48,925 nt of DNA from a bacterium (lineage in GTDB: Bacteria > Planctomycetota > UBA1135 > GCA-002686595): assembly GCA_024228395.1 (NCBI GenBank), contig JAAETM010000164.1:1-48925 (forward strand), in the 5' to 3' direction. Shown here piece after piece: positions 6,433 to 15,242 of the stretch; positions within the stretch are counted from its first letter, which is position 1, and the number at the start of each line of letters is the position of its first letter. The translations under genes and the position numbers were made by a program. A model generated the notes under the pieces. That model searched no databases and had not been told where the DNA came from. It was given only the letters and a program-made list of their open reading frames with translations.

Positions 6433-8574
6433 ATGCCCTCCGATCCTCTCCCGGTACAATCCGCTTCAGCCATTGGTGGAATCGTGCTCGCCTACATTGG
6501 GCCTGGAGCTGGCTTTGCAGCCGCTGGGTCCGTTTTGGTGCTTTTGGGGACTTTCCTTTTGGCCTTTGGAATCATCTTGATTTGGCCTTTGAAGGCGGCC
6601 GCACGCATGTTGCGCGGAAGGAACAAAGGAGCCTCCAAGGTTAAGCGCATTGTGATCGTGGGATTGGATGGATTTGATCCGGGTCTGGCGGAGAAGTATG
6701 GCAAGCAAGGCAGCATGCCAAACTTTCAAAGGCTGGCTGAAGAGGGATGCTTTCACAAGTTGGGCACTTCATTGCCTTCCATCTCTCCGGTGGCATGGTC
6801 CTCGTTTGCTACCGGCGTAGATGCGTCACGGCACAACATCTATGACTTCCTGACACGCGACCCCTGCTCCTACATGCCGGTTCTTTCCTCCACGGAAACC
6901 CGTAGTATGGCAAAGAACCTCAACCTGGGGTTTGCGAAGGTTCCTTTTGGATCGCGGGCCGTCCACAAGATTTTGCAGCGCAGTCAGCCGTTCTGGAAAT
7001 TGCTTGGTGCCCAACGGGTATGGTCGTCCATTCTCCGGGTTCCAATCACCTATCCGGCGCAGCCCTTCAAGAGCGGAACGTTGTTGTCTGGAATGTGCGT
7101 GCCCGATATCCGTGGAACCCAGGGGTCGTTTTCCTTCTACTCCACAAAGTCGCGCCAAGGCGCGCACGTGGTAGGTCAGCAGTTCAAAGTGACTCTGCGC
7201 GCAGGCCGCATGGATTCGAACCTCAAGGGCCCTGATGGCAGCGATGGAAAGGCCATGCTCTGCCCCTTTTCGGTCGACTTGAATGGGGCCGCGCGGACAG
7301 CTCGTATTACGGTGGGCAAGGACACCGTCACGGTCGCGCCCCGGGAATACACACCTTGGATGACCGTGCCTTTTGATGGCTGTCAGGGCATTGCTCGCTT
7401 GTACATTCAAACCTGGACCGACGAGGCCTTTGAGGTGTACGTCACCCCGATCAATATCGATCCAGAGAAGCCGGCCTTGCCCATTGCGCACCCACTGGTC
7501 TATTCGATCTATTTGGCCAAGACCCTCGGCAAGTTCGCGACGCTGGGGTTGGCTGAAGATACCTGGGCGCTCAATGAGCGGGTCATCGATGAGGAAGCAT
7601 TCCTCAAGCAGGCATGGCTGATTTTCGAGGAGCGCAAGAAACAGCTGTGGGATGCCATCGACAAGACTTCGTCGGGTTTGGTGACTTGCGTCTTTGATAC
7701 GACCGACCGGGTCTCACACATGTTTTATCGGTATTTAGATGGGGGACATCCAGCCAATGAAGGCAAGGACACAAGGATCCACAAGGACGTCATTCCGGAA
7801 CTGTATGCCAAGATGGATGGTTTTTTGGCTGAAGTGCAAGCCAAGGTGGGGGACGATCCCGATACCGTCTTGATGGTCATTTCTGATCATGGCTTCTGTT
7901 CCTTCCGACGTGGCGTAAACCTGAACTCGTGGCTTCGTGATGAGGGTTACTTGGTGCTCAAGGATGGAGCGGAAACGTCGGGGGATTGGTTCGAAAGCGT
8001 GGACTGGAGCAAGACTCGAGCCTTTACCCTGGGTCTGACCGGAATATTCTTGAACCGCAAGGGGCGCGAGCGACAGGGGCAGGTAGAGCCAGGTGCGCAA
8101 GCCCAGACCCTGTGCTTGGAGATCCAACAGAAGTTGGAACAACTCTGTGACCCTGAGACTGGTGAGAATGTTCTGAACTCGGTTTTTGTGACGGATGATG
8201 TGCACAGTGGACCCTATGCGGATCTGGCCCCGGAATTGTTGATCGGGTACAAGCGTGGATATCGACACTCCTGGGATTGCGCCACGGGGGCGGTTTCCAA
8301 GGTCGTATTCTCCGACAATACCAAGTCCTGGTCTGGCGATCATTGTGTCGACCCCCGCCTGGTGCCCGGCGTGTTCTGGTGCAACCGGGAGATCAATACG
8401 GACACCCCCAATCTGATGGATATTGGGCCGACGGTGCTCGATCAATTCGGAGTGGATGTCCCCGGCTATATGATGGGAGCACCCTTGTTCGGTGAGCGCA
8501 CCAAAGTGACAAAGGGATCGACCGAAACACTGCAACACTACCGCGATGCCCAGGGCGTGGGGGAATCTCGATGA
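6433..8574 (+). CDS. Membrane-anchored type I phosphodiesterase / alkaline-phosphatase-superfamily protein (copy 1)
   Basis: A 713-residue protein. Residues 13-55 carry a glycine-rich hydrophobic hairpin (AYIGPGAGFAAAGSVLVLLG, then a second helix) followed by a basic stop-transfer segment (RMLRGRNKG). From about 72 the catalytic domain begins with RIVIVGLDGFDP (metal ligand Asp), SPVAWSSFATGVD (nucleophile region) and HNIYDFLTRDP; the C-terminal ligands are in VLMVISDHGFCSF. Members of this branch hydrolyse or transfer phosphoester groups; the substrate cannot be read from sequence. A long beta-rich insert separates the two halves. It overlaps its paralogue by an ATGA, so the two are translationally coupled. 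No Shine-Dalgarno sequence is visible before the ATG. Confidence 0.8.
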   Translation: MPSDPLPVQSASAIGGIVLAYIGPGAGFAAAGSVLVLLGTFLLAFGIILIWPLKAAARMLRGRNKGASKVKRIVIVGLDGFDPGLAEKYGKQGSMPNFQRLAEEGCFHKLGTSLPSISPVAWSSFATGVDASRHNIYDFLTRDPCSYMPVLSSTETRSMAKNLNLGFAKVPFGSRAVHKILQRSQPFWKLLGAQRVWSSILRVPITYPAQPFKSGTLLSGMCVPDIRGTQGSFSFYSTKSRQGAHVVGQQFKVTLRAGRMDSNLKGPDGSDGKAMLCPFSVDLNGAARTARITVGKDTVTVAPREYTPWMTVPFDGCQGIARLYIQTWTDEAFEVYVTPINIDPEKPALPIAHPLVYSIYLAKTLGKFATLGLAEDTWALNERVIDEEAFLKQAWLIFEERKKQLWDAIDKTSSGLVTCVFDTTDRVSHMFYRYLDGGHPANEGKDTRIHKDVIPELYAKMDGFLAEVQAKVGDDPDTVLMVISDHGFCSFRRGVNLNSWLRDEGYLVLKDGAETSGDWFESVDWSKTRAFTLGLTGIFLNRKGRERQGQVEPGAQAQTLCLEIQQKLEQLCDPETGENVLNSVFVTDDVHSGPYADLAPELLIGYKRGYRHSWDCATGAVSKVVFSDNTKSWSGDHCVDPRLVPGVFWCNREINTDTPNLMDIGPTVLDQFGVDVPGYMMGAPLFGERTKVTKGSTETLQHYRDAQGVGESR

Positions 8575-10643
8575 GGTATTTGCCTTTCGGCCTGGTGCTC
8601 CTGTCGTTGCTCGCCGGTTGCGGTGATTCCGAGAAGGAGGGGCAGCATGCATCAGGTAGCCCGGGACCGGTTCAGTACAAACGCGTGGTCGTTCTCGGAA
8701 TCGATGGTTTGGATCCCGATATCCTGCAAGAAGCCATGCGGCGCTATCCGGATCGTATGGCGAACTTTCAGGCCCTCGTCGACGCATCCGACGGCATTCA
8801 GCCCCTGGGTACGTCCACTCCGCCCCAGAGCCCTGTCGCGTGGTCCAATTTCATCACGGGCGTGAATCCGGGATCCCACGGGGTCTATGATTTCATCCAC
8901 CGGGATCCGGCCACTTACTCAGAGTTACCAGGTACGCAAAAATCCGTCCACTCCGATGACTTTGGCCTGCCGGGTAGTTGGAAGTTCCCGCTCACCGATG
9001 CCAGTGATAGCAATCGCAGCGGGCGCGCATTTTGGACCGTGCTCGGCGAGCAGCAAGTACCGGCCAGTGTCTGGCGTATGCCGATAAACTTCCCGGTAGA
9101 AAAAGGCATCGGTTACTCCTTTCCCGGCATGCTCACGCCGGCCATCGACTCCGCCTATGGTCAGCCGACCCTGTTCACGACGAATCCCCCGTTAGATCGC
9201 CTTACGGATCCAAAGGTCAAGCGCATTCAGGTGCGCAATGGGCGCGTGCGAACGAATCTGACGGGGCCCGTAAATCCCTTCAAAGATGGCGAACCCTCAG
9301 CCCGGGTGGATCTGGATTTTTTTGTGGATGAACAAAGTGACTCGGTGGCCATCGAGTTGGGTGAAGAACGCCTCGTTTTGCAGCCGGGGCAATGGAGTGT
9401 TTTTGTTCCCGTCGAGTTTTCCCTGCTTCCGGTTGGCATGAATTCCATTTCTGGAATCGTGCGTTTCTACCTGCGCAGCGTGGAACCCGAACTGGAGTTG
9501 TACGCGTCGCCTGTGGACATTGACCCCATGAATCCGGTCACTCCAATCTCAGACCCTGAAGAAGCCAGTGTGGAACTGGCCCAGGCCATCGGTCTGTATT
9601 ACACCCAAGGCATGGCTGAGGATGTGAATGGCCTGAAGAAAGGGCTGCTCACCGATGAGGAGTTTATGGCGCAAACCGAGCTGGTTTTCCAGGAACGCGG
9701 GCGCATGCTGGACTATGCGCTAAACGCCTACATGGGCGATCAGCGTGGGGGTTTGCTTTTCTTCTATTATTCGACGGTTGACCTATGTGCGCACATGATG
9801 TGGCGGCACTCCGACGAACAACATCCGCACCACGACGAAACCTTGGCGGCCAAGGATTCGCAATGGTGGTCTGGCCGGGAGGGCAGCACGTGGAAAGACG
9901 TGTTGATTGACCTCTACCTGAAGATGGACCCCGTTCTGGGCGAGGTGCGTTCGAGGGTTGGCGATGACACGCTGATTCTGGTGATTAGCGACCATGGTTT
10001 TGCCCCTTATAACCGCATCTTCAGCCTCAACACGTGGCTGCTTGAGAATGGTTACCTTGTGCTCAAGCCGGACATGTCCCGGGAGTTGGCCATGGACCAC
10101 GCGGATTTCCATCCGGTTCATTTGAGACATGCCGTGGATTGGTCCGAGACCAAGGCATACGGGTTGGGTTTTAATGGTCTCTATCTGAACCTAAAAGGGC
10201 GCGAGGCTGAGGGGGTTGTGGAGCCAGGGCAGTCTGCCCAGGATCTCATAGCGGAACTGAAAACCAAGCTGGAAGCCATTCAGGACGACGTACCCGGACG
10301 TGAGGGCATTCCAGTTGTGCTCGCCGCAGATTCTGGTTCCCAGGTCTATTCTGGATCGCGGGTCGGAGAGGCGCCAGACTTGGTGGTGGGATACAATTCG
10401 GGGTACGGCAACTCCGATGAATCGTCCCTGGCGCGAATTCCAGCCGCGGTGCTACGCGACAACTTGGGTGGAACCTTCAACGGGAATCACTTGATGCATC
10501 CTAGCGTGGTGGCCGGAACGCTATTGACCAATGGGGTGCTGGCTCGCAAGGGTCTGAAGCTGGAGGATGTCACCGCAGAATTGTTTGCCCAGTATGGCGC
10601 AAAGCCCGAGGTCAAGCTGGATGGTCAGCCGTTTCTCAAGTAA
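8571..10643 (+). CDS. Lipoprotein phosphodiesterase / alkaline-phosphatase-superfamily protein (copy 2)
   Basis: A 690-residue paralogue of the preceding gene, aligned over nearly the whole length: RVVVLGIDGLDP, SPVAWSNFITGVNPGSHGVYDFIHRDP, then the beta-rich insert, and VISDHGFAPY near residue 470. Unlike copy 1 it begins with a lipoprotein signal (LLSLLAGC, lipidated Cys about residue 17), so it is exported and lipid-anchored. Copy 1 has two N-terminal hydrophobic stretches instead. The two may face different sides of a membrane or work as a heteromer. The start overlaps the previous stop (ATGA at 8571-8574). The RHH gene follows by 25 bases. Confidence 0.8.
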   Translation: MRYLPFGLVLLSLLAGCGDSEKEGQHASGSPGPVQYKRVVVLGIDGLDPDILQEAMRRYPDRMANFQALVDASDGIQPLGTSTPPQSPVAWSNFITGVNPGSHGVYDFIHRDPATYSELPGTQKSVHSDDFGLPGSWKFPLTDASDSNRSGRAFWTVLGEQQVPASVWRMPINFPVEKGIGYSFPGMLTPAIDSAYGQPTLFTTNPPLDRLTDPKVKRIQVRNGRVRTNLTGPVNPFKDGEPSARVDLDFFVDEQSDSVAIELGEERLVLQPGQWSVFVPVEFSLLPVGMNSISGIVRFYLRSVEPELELYASPVDIDPMNPVTPISDPEEASVELAQAIGLYYTQGMAEDVNGLKKGLLTDEEFMAQTELVFQERGRMLDYALNAYMGDQRGGLLFFYYSTVDLCAHMMWRHSDEQHPHHDETLAAKDSQWWSGREGSTWKDVLIDLYLKMDPVLGEVRSRVGDDTLILVISDHGFAPYNRIFSLNTWLLENGYLVLKPDMSRELAMDHADFHPVHLRHAVDWSETKAYGLGFNGLYLNLKGREAEGVVEPGQSAQDLIAELKTKLEAIQDDVPGREGIPVVLAADSGSQVYSGSRVGEAPDLVVGYNSGYGNSDESSLARIPAAVLRDNLGGTFNGNHLMHPSVVAGTLLTNGVLARKGLKLEDVTAELFAQYGAKPEVKLDGQPFLK

Positions 10644-10668
10644 GTCAATCACCCCCTAAAAGAACACC

Positions 10669-10866
10669 ATGTTTGGAAGCAACAACAAGGTCAAACTCGA
10701 CAAGGACCTGCTCGACCGTATCGAACAAATCGCAGAAGTCGCAGGTTATGCATCACGGGATGAATTCATTCAGCACGTGCTTGAGCGTGAGGTCGCCCAA
10801 TTTGAAGATGCGAGTTCCGACGAGGACATCACGGCCAGATTAAAAGGTCTGGGCTACATCTCCTAG
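10669..10866 (+). CDS. Ribbon-helix-helix protein with LKxLGY tail (second copy)
   Basis: A 65-residue protein with an RHH-like core: NKVKLDKDLLDRIEQIAEVAGY then SRDEFIQHVLEREV, and an acidic linker (FEDASSDED) leading to ARLKGLGYIS. It has the same order of parts and same ending as the RHH protein at 952, despite low identity elsewhere. Some alkaline-phosphatase-superfamily proteins end in a similar LxxLGY helix (recollection, not checked), and here that tail is on a separate small protein beside two such enzymes whose own C-termini lack it. It sits inside the operon with short gaps on both sides (25 and 12 bases). The leader ATCACCCCCTAAAAGAACACC lacks a Shine-Dalgarno sequence. Confidence 0.7.
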   Translation: MFGSNNKVKLDKDLLDRIEQIAEVAGYASRDEFIQHVLEREVAQFEDASSDEDITARLKGLGYIS

Positions 10867-10878
10867 GCTAAATTCCGC

Positions 10879-11724
10879 ATGAACGCCATTCAGCGCTTCA
10901 TCACCGCAAGCTTCGATCTCTTACTCCAGCCCCTGGAGTGGGTGGGAATGGAGTTTGCTCTGATTTTGGTGTCGGGTGTTTTTAGCGTTCTGGCCCTCTT
11001 GATATTTAAGCACATCAGTCCGCAAACATCGATCCGTCGGGCCAAGGATCTGATCAAGGGGCACATGATCGAGATCCGCCTCTACCAGGATGATTTGGGT
11101 TTGGTGACGCGGGCCATCGGCAAGGTCCTGTGGCACAACATGCGTTACATGTGTTTGAACTTCGGGCCCTTTGTGCCACTAGCAATTCCGTTCGCCTTAG
11201 TCGCTGGCCAACTCGTGGCTCGCTATGCTTTCGACCCCATGCCGGTATCAGAGACTGTCCCGCTGGAATTGGCTGGCGGAGGGAACACCTTGAGTTTGGC
11301 CTGGTCTGGAAACGAAGAGGTGCGTGTCTCCTTTCCTGAAGGCGTGGTTGCTGTTTCGCCCCTGACGCAAGTTGCGGAACAAGGGCGTGCCTTTCAGGAG
11401 TTCGTTGTCAGCGCTCCGGGTTACCATGAGATCACCCTTGAGCGGGCTGGCGTATCCACCACCAAACATGTGTGGGCCGGGGAACGCCCGGTCGAGGGCC
11501 GCCGCTACCCGGCCATTCAACCGCTCCGCACTTCAAATTGGGAGCAGATTCTCTGGCCTGCGGAAGGTGCTCTGAATTCTTGGCAGCGCATAGAGTTTCG
11601 GTATCCTGAGAGCACGCTAGGGTGGCTCCCAGGCCGCGGCCCGAGCGGCGTCCTGCTCAACCTCATTCTGTTCTCGGTGCTTTTTGGCCTTCTTGCAATC
11701 AAACCCCTCGGAGTTGAAATCTAG
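10879..11724 (+). CDS. Three- to four-helix membrane protein with a beta-rich domain, unknown function
   Basis: A 281-residue protein. A membrane helix at about 25-45 is followed by a basic amphipathic cytoplasmic stretch (RRAKDLIKGHMIEIRLYQDD), two more hydrophobic segments around 88-115, a beta-rich extracytoplasmic domain of some 130 residues, and a last helix near 258-276. The pattern of helix, charged coil and paired helices recalls the Oxa1/EMC3 superfamily, but I cannot confirm that. It starts 12 bases after the RHH gene and its final codon TAG overlaps the GTG start of the alarmone hydrolase gene, so it belongs to the phosphodiesterase operon. Confidence 0.65.
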   Translation: MNAIQRFITASFDLLLQPLEWVGMEFALILVSGVFSVLALLIFKHISPQTSIRRAKDLIKGHMIEIRLYQDDLGLVTRAIGKVLWHNMRYMCLNFGPFVPLAIPFALVAGQLVARYAFDPMPVSETVPLELAGGGNTLSLAWSGNEEVRVSFPEGVVAVSPLTQVAEQGRAFQEFVVSAPGYHEITLERAGVSTTKHVWAGERPVEGRRYPAIQPLRTSNWEQILWPAEGALNSWQRIEFRYPESTLGWLPGRGPSGVLLNLILFSVLFGLLAIKPLGVEI

Positions 11725-12296
11725 TGAAAGGAATATTCGATGCCGGAGTGGAGGCTGCTTTGGAGGCGGCCCTGAGTGCTCACGACAACCAAACCCGCAA
11801 GGGAGGCGTGGTTCCATACATTTCGCATCCGATGCATGTGGCCATGATGTTGTCTCGCTTGGGATGCGATGCAGCCATGGTTCAAGCGGGCTTGCTGCAT
11901 GACGTGGTTGAGGATTGTGAGGATTGGACTGTGGATCGTGTGCGCTCCGAATTTGGCGAGGACGTGGCCAGTCTGGTGGACGAGCTCACAGAATGTTCGG
12001 GAGATAGTTGGGAGTCCCGCAAGCAGGCGGCAGTGGACAAAACGCCCAGTATGTCTTCCCGTGCCGCAACCCTGAAAGCTTGCGACAAGCTTCACAACCT
12101 CTCGACCTTGGCGCTTGCGCTCGAGGGGAGCGATGACTCCGAGTCTGTTTGGAAACACTTCAGCCGCGGTCCGGAATCGACGATTGAAAAATCAACCGGT
12201 TTGGTCGAGGCGTTGAGTTTGAGGATCGATCCAGGTTTGGCGAGTGAGCTACAACGCGCCCTCGAACGTCTTCGCCAATTGGCGCAGCGTTCCTAA
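11724..12296 (+). CDS. HD-domain hydrolase of the RelA/SpoT family (small alarmone hydrolase type)
   Basis: A 190-residue single-domain protein with the HD signature of RSH hydrolases: AHDNQTRKGGVVPYISHPMHVA (His20, His35), GLLHDVVED (His59-Asp60, Glu63-Asp64) and TLKACDKLHNL as the later Asp-containing motif. There is no synthetase, TGS or ACT domain, so it matches small alarmone hydrolases (RelH/Mesh1 type), which remove the 3' pyrophosphate of (p)ppGpp or, in relatives, the phosphate of NADPH. It uses a GTG start that overlaps the stop of the membrane-protein gene (TAGTG), so it is the last gene of the phosphodiesterase operon. A specific substrate cannot be assigned. Confidence 0.8.
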   Translation: MKGIFDAGVEAALEAALSAHDNQTRKGGVVPYISHPMHVAMMLSRLGCDAAMVQAGLLHDVVEDCEDWTVDRVRSEFGEDVASLVDELTECSGDSWESRKQAAVDKTPSMSSRAATLKACDKLHNLSTLALALEGSDDSESVWKHFSRGPESTIEKSTGLVEALSLRIDPGLASELQRALERLRQLAQRS

Positions 12297-12331
12297 CAGG
12301 CCACTGACCATTAACGACCTGCTTGGGCGCA

Positions 12332-13153
12332 CTATTGCAACGCTCCGCAGACAGTCAACGCCCGCAGAACCCGTTCGCGGTCCGCAGGTCGGCAAACGAG
12401 CATTTCGTCGTTGTAGGGATTGGCTTCGTTGTAGGTTTGGGGTGACCCATCCAGCCTGGAAACGGTCCAGCCCAAGGAAAGGGCCACACATTCGGGAGCG
12501 CAGGTGTCCCACTCTTTTAGGCCCGTCTTGTGCACGTAGAGGTCCGCCTTGTCTTGAAAGAGCAGGCCCACCTTGTTGCCCACGCTTCCCGCAGGAACCA
12601 ATTCGGCGTCCAATTCCTGGGCGAGACGCTCCACCCAGTCGGGTGTATGGCTTCGGCTGACGGCCAAACGCAGCTTCTTGGGTCCCGAACTGCTTCCGGG
12701 CAGCGGATCGCCAGACCCTGTGATCCCCGATTTTTGGAATCCATCGGACGCCACCCCCCACAGGGTTCGACCCTGGGAAGGCAGCGCCACCGCACCCAAG
12801 CAGCATCGACCTCCGATGGTCAACGCCACATGCACGGCCCAGTCATCGCGCCCCACTTGAAATTCCTTGGTTCCATCCAGCGGGTCCACAATCCAGACGC
12901 GCTCTGTGTTGAGCCGGGCGGCAGTGTCCTTTGTTTCCTCTGAAAGGAGGCCATCTTCGGGGTATCGTCCGAGTATCAAGCCCTGAAGGTATGCATCACA
13001 GGCTTGGTCGCCCACATCCGCCAGGGTCCGGTCCTGCCACCTTCTACTCGCACGGATCTGGAGGGCGCGCTCTCCCGCCTGCTGGGCTGCGAGTTTGGCA
13101 AACTCAAGATCATGGTCCAGGGTGGTTTGGTCGAAGGGGGGGTGGGATGTCAT
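12332..13153 (-). CDS. cysQ: CysQ-like 3'(2'),5'-bisphosphate nucleotidase / inositol monophosphatase family
   Basis: A 273-residue protein of the Li-sensitive, Mg-dependent phosphatase family. Metal ligands are in LLSEETKD and in WIVDPLDGTKEFQVGRDDWAVHVAL; DPLDGTKEF rather than DPIDGTxNF favours CysQ. A C-terminal EWDTCAPECVALSLG (WDxxA/P) completes the site. CysQ dephosphorylates 3'-phosphoadenosine 5'-phosphate, a by-product of PAPS use. The start at 13153 is chosen because upstream codons (Met at 13255) add an unstructured extension. It ends 36 bases from the convergent alarmone hydrolase gene. A general inositol monophosphatase is the alternative. Confidence 0.75.
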   Translation of the reverse strand: MTSHPPFDQTTLDHDLEFAKLAAQQAGERALQIRASRRWQDRTLADVGDQACDAYLQGLILGRYPEDGLLSEETKDTAARLNTERVWIVDPLDGTKEFQVGRDDWAVHVALTIGGRCCLGAVALPSQGRTLWGVASDGFQKSGITGSGDPLPGSSSGPKKLRLAVSRSHTPDWVERLAQELDAELVPAGSVGNKVGLLFQDKADLYVHKTGLKEWDTCAPECVALSLGWTVSRLDGSPQTYNEANPYNDEMLVCRPADRERVLRALTVCGALQ

Positions 13154-13328
13154 TGGGAGTTGCGATAAGGTGCACGATTCCGCGGATTGAGGCACTGTGG
13201 CAGCCCACATGTGTATTGCTTCAGGGATCGGGGATTCGTGGGGGGAAGCGGGCATGCAAAGTCTATAAAATGTCCCCGAATCTCACAGGGTGAGAGTGGC
13301 TGTTCCGAGTTGGATTGAGCCCCACCCC

Positions 13329-15242
13329 ATGAAATCCCGTAGACCGGATCTGAAGCCGGCCCACCAGGAAATGACGTCCAACCAGGAAATTACCCCGGAG
13401 CGTGAGCTCCGTCAAGTCGATCGCGTGGTCATCCGCTTTGCCGGGGACTCTGGCGATGGGGTTCAAATCACGGGCAATCAGTTCACCATGACGAGTGCGT
13501 TGGCGGGCAATGACCTGGCCACACTCCCGGACTTTCCGGCGGAGATTCGCGCACCAGTGGGGACTCGCGCGGGCGTTTCTGGTTTTCAAATCCAGTTCAG
13601 TTCCTCCGACATTCACACCCCAGGTGACGAGCCTGACGTGCTCGTAGCCATGAATCCGGCCGCACTGGTGGTCAACCTCAAGCAGATCAAACCTGGCGGA
13701 ATTCTGGTGATCAACACCGGCAATTTCAAAGCTCAAGACCTCAAGAAGGCAAAGCTGGATAGCAATCCGTTGGAAGATGGCTCCCTAGAAGGCTTCCGAG
13801 TCATCCCGATTGATGTGAACTCGAGGGTCATGGAGGCGCTGGTGGACTCTCCCTTGAATTCCAAGGGCAAAGAGCGTTGCAAGAACTTCTACACGCTTGG
13901 CCTGATGTATTGGTTGTACAGTCGCCCATTGGAGCCGACCTTGGATTGGTTGGCCGTGAAGTTCAAGAAGAACCCGGACTTGGTCGCCGCCAACCAGGCT
14001 GCCCTACGCGCGGGTTACAACGCTGGTGATATTCAGGAGATCTTCCAAGGTCAGTACGAGGTTCCGAAGACGGGTGATTTGCCCCACGGCACCTATCGCC
14101 ATGTGGTGGGCAACCACGCGGTCGCCATGGGATTGATCGCGGGTGCTCGACTGGCAGAATTGAAGCTGGTTCTGGGTTCCTACCCGATCACACCGGCTTC
14201 CACGGTGCTTGAGATCCTGGCCGACCACAAGAAATACGGCGTGACCACCATTCAGGCCGAGGACGAGATTGCCGCCATTTGCGCCGCAATTGGAGCCTCT
14301 TACGGCGGAGCCTTGGGGGTGACAACGACCTCGGGTCCGGGTATGGCCCTCAAGACCGAGGCTTTGGGCTTGGCGGTTGCTGTCGAGCTTCCTTTGGTTG
14401 TGCTCAACGTTCAGCGCGCAGGTCCTTCCACCGGTTTGCCCACCAAAGTGGAGCAATCAGACCTGTACCAAGCTATCTGGGGCCGCAATGGCGATACGCC
14501 TGTACCCGTGGTTGCCATCGCGTCTGCCTCCGACGCATTCGAGCTAACCGTGGAGGCTTGCCGCATCGCCGTCGAATACATGACCCCCGTGATCCTCCTG
14601 TCCGACAACTTCATTGCCAACGGTGCCGAACCCTGGTTGCTGCCCGATATGGACTCACTTCCCAAGTTCCCGGCCAAGTTCAAAACCGAGCCGGATGGTC
14701 GGGATAACTATTCGCGGGACGAGTTGGGGGCGCGCCCTTGGATCGTGCCCGGAACCCCAAAACTCCAAAATCGCATCGGTGGCTTGGAGCGTGACCTAAA
14801 AGGAAATGTGTCGGGAGATCCGGAAAACCACCAACACATGAGCGAAGCGCGTGATGCGAAGGTTCGTGGAGTTGCGAAGAGCTTGCCAACACCTGAAGTG
14901 CAGGGCCACAAGCAGGGCGACCTGCTGTTGCTCGGCTGGGGATCGACGATTGGGTCGTTGATGCACAGTTGTGAGAAGGCCATGAAGAAAGGCCATAGGG
15001 TGGGCCGCACGCATCTGCGACACATCTGGCCCATGGCCCCGGGTATGGATGAGCTGCTATTGGGCTACAAAACCATTCTCGTTCCAGAGTTGAACATGGG
15101 GCAGCTTGTGACATTGCTTCGCTCTGAGTATCCCAAACACAATTTTGTCTCGTTGACCAAGACGTCGGGTCAACCTTTCCTAACCTCCGAGATCGATGCT
15201 GAAATCGACCGCTTGCTCTCCAAAGCCCCGACAACGCCATGA
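13329..15242 (+). CDS. korA: 2-oxoglutarate:ferredoxin oxidoreductase, alpha subunit (fused gamma-alpha)
   Basis: A 637-residue protein. Residues ~30-220 are the gamma domain (RFAGDSGDGVQITGNQFTM, DFPAEIRAPVGT), and the rest is the alpha domain with NHAVAMGLIAGA, SYPITPASTVLE, TTTSGPGMALKTEALGLAVAVELPLVVLNVQRAGPSTGLPT (pyrimidine-binding domain) and the C-terminal transketolase-like domain. With KorB it converts 2-oxoglutarate and CoA to succinyl-CoA and CO2, reducing ferredoxin. The fused order is typical of bacterial Kor. I take the ATG at 13329 as start; a Met at 13371 is equally possible and a GTG at 13290 is less likely. The leader GAGCCCCACCCC is C-rich without a Shine-Dalgarno sequence. 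The stop overlaps korB (ATGA). Confidence 0.92.
   Translation: MKSRRPDLKPAHQEMTSNQEITPERELRQVDRVVIRFAGDSGDGVQITGNQFTMTSALAGNDLATLPDFPAEIRAPVGTRAGVSGFQIQFSSSDIHTPGDEPDVLVAMNPAALVVNLKQIKPGGILVINTGNFKAQDLKKAKLDSNPLEDGSLEGFRVIPIDVNSRVMEALVDSPLNSKGKERCKNFYTLGLMYWLYSRPLEPTLDWLAVKFKKNPDLVAANQAALRAGYNAGDIQEIFQGQYEVPKTGDLPHGTYRHVVGNHAVAMGLIAGARLAELKLVLGSYPITPASTVLEILADHKKYGVTTIQAEDEIAAICAAIGASYGGALGVTTTSGPGMALKTEALGLAVAVELPLVVLNVQRAGPSTGLPTKVEQSDLYQAIWGRNGDTPVPVVAIASASDAFELTVEACRIAVEYMTPVILLSDNFIANGAEPWLLPDMDSLPKFPAKFKTEPDGRDNYSRDELGARPWIVPGTPKLQNRIGGLERDLKGNVSGDPENHQHMSEARDAKVRGVAKSLPTPEVQGHKQGDLLLLGWGSTIGSLMHSCEKAMKKGHRVGRTHLRHIWPMAPGMDELLLGYKTILVPELNMGQLVTLLRSEYPKHNFVSLTKTSGQPFLTSEIDAEIDRLLSKAPTTP

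Noticed and set aside
12249..12943. Long reading frames on both strands overlapping the CysQ-like gene
   Set aside because: They are in other frames of a gene with clear phosphatase motifs, and their translations are low in structure and rich in Arg, Pro and Ser.
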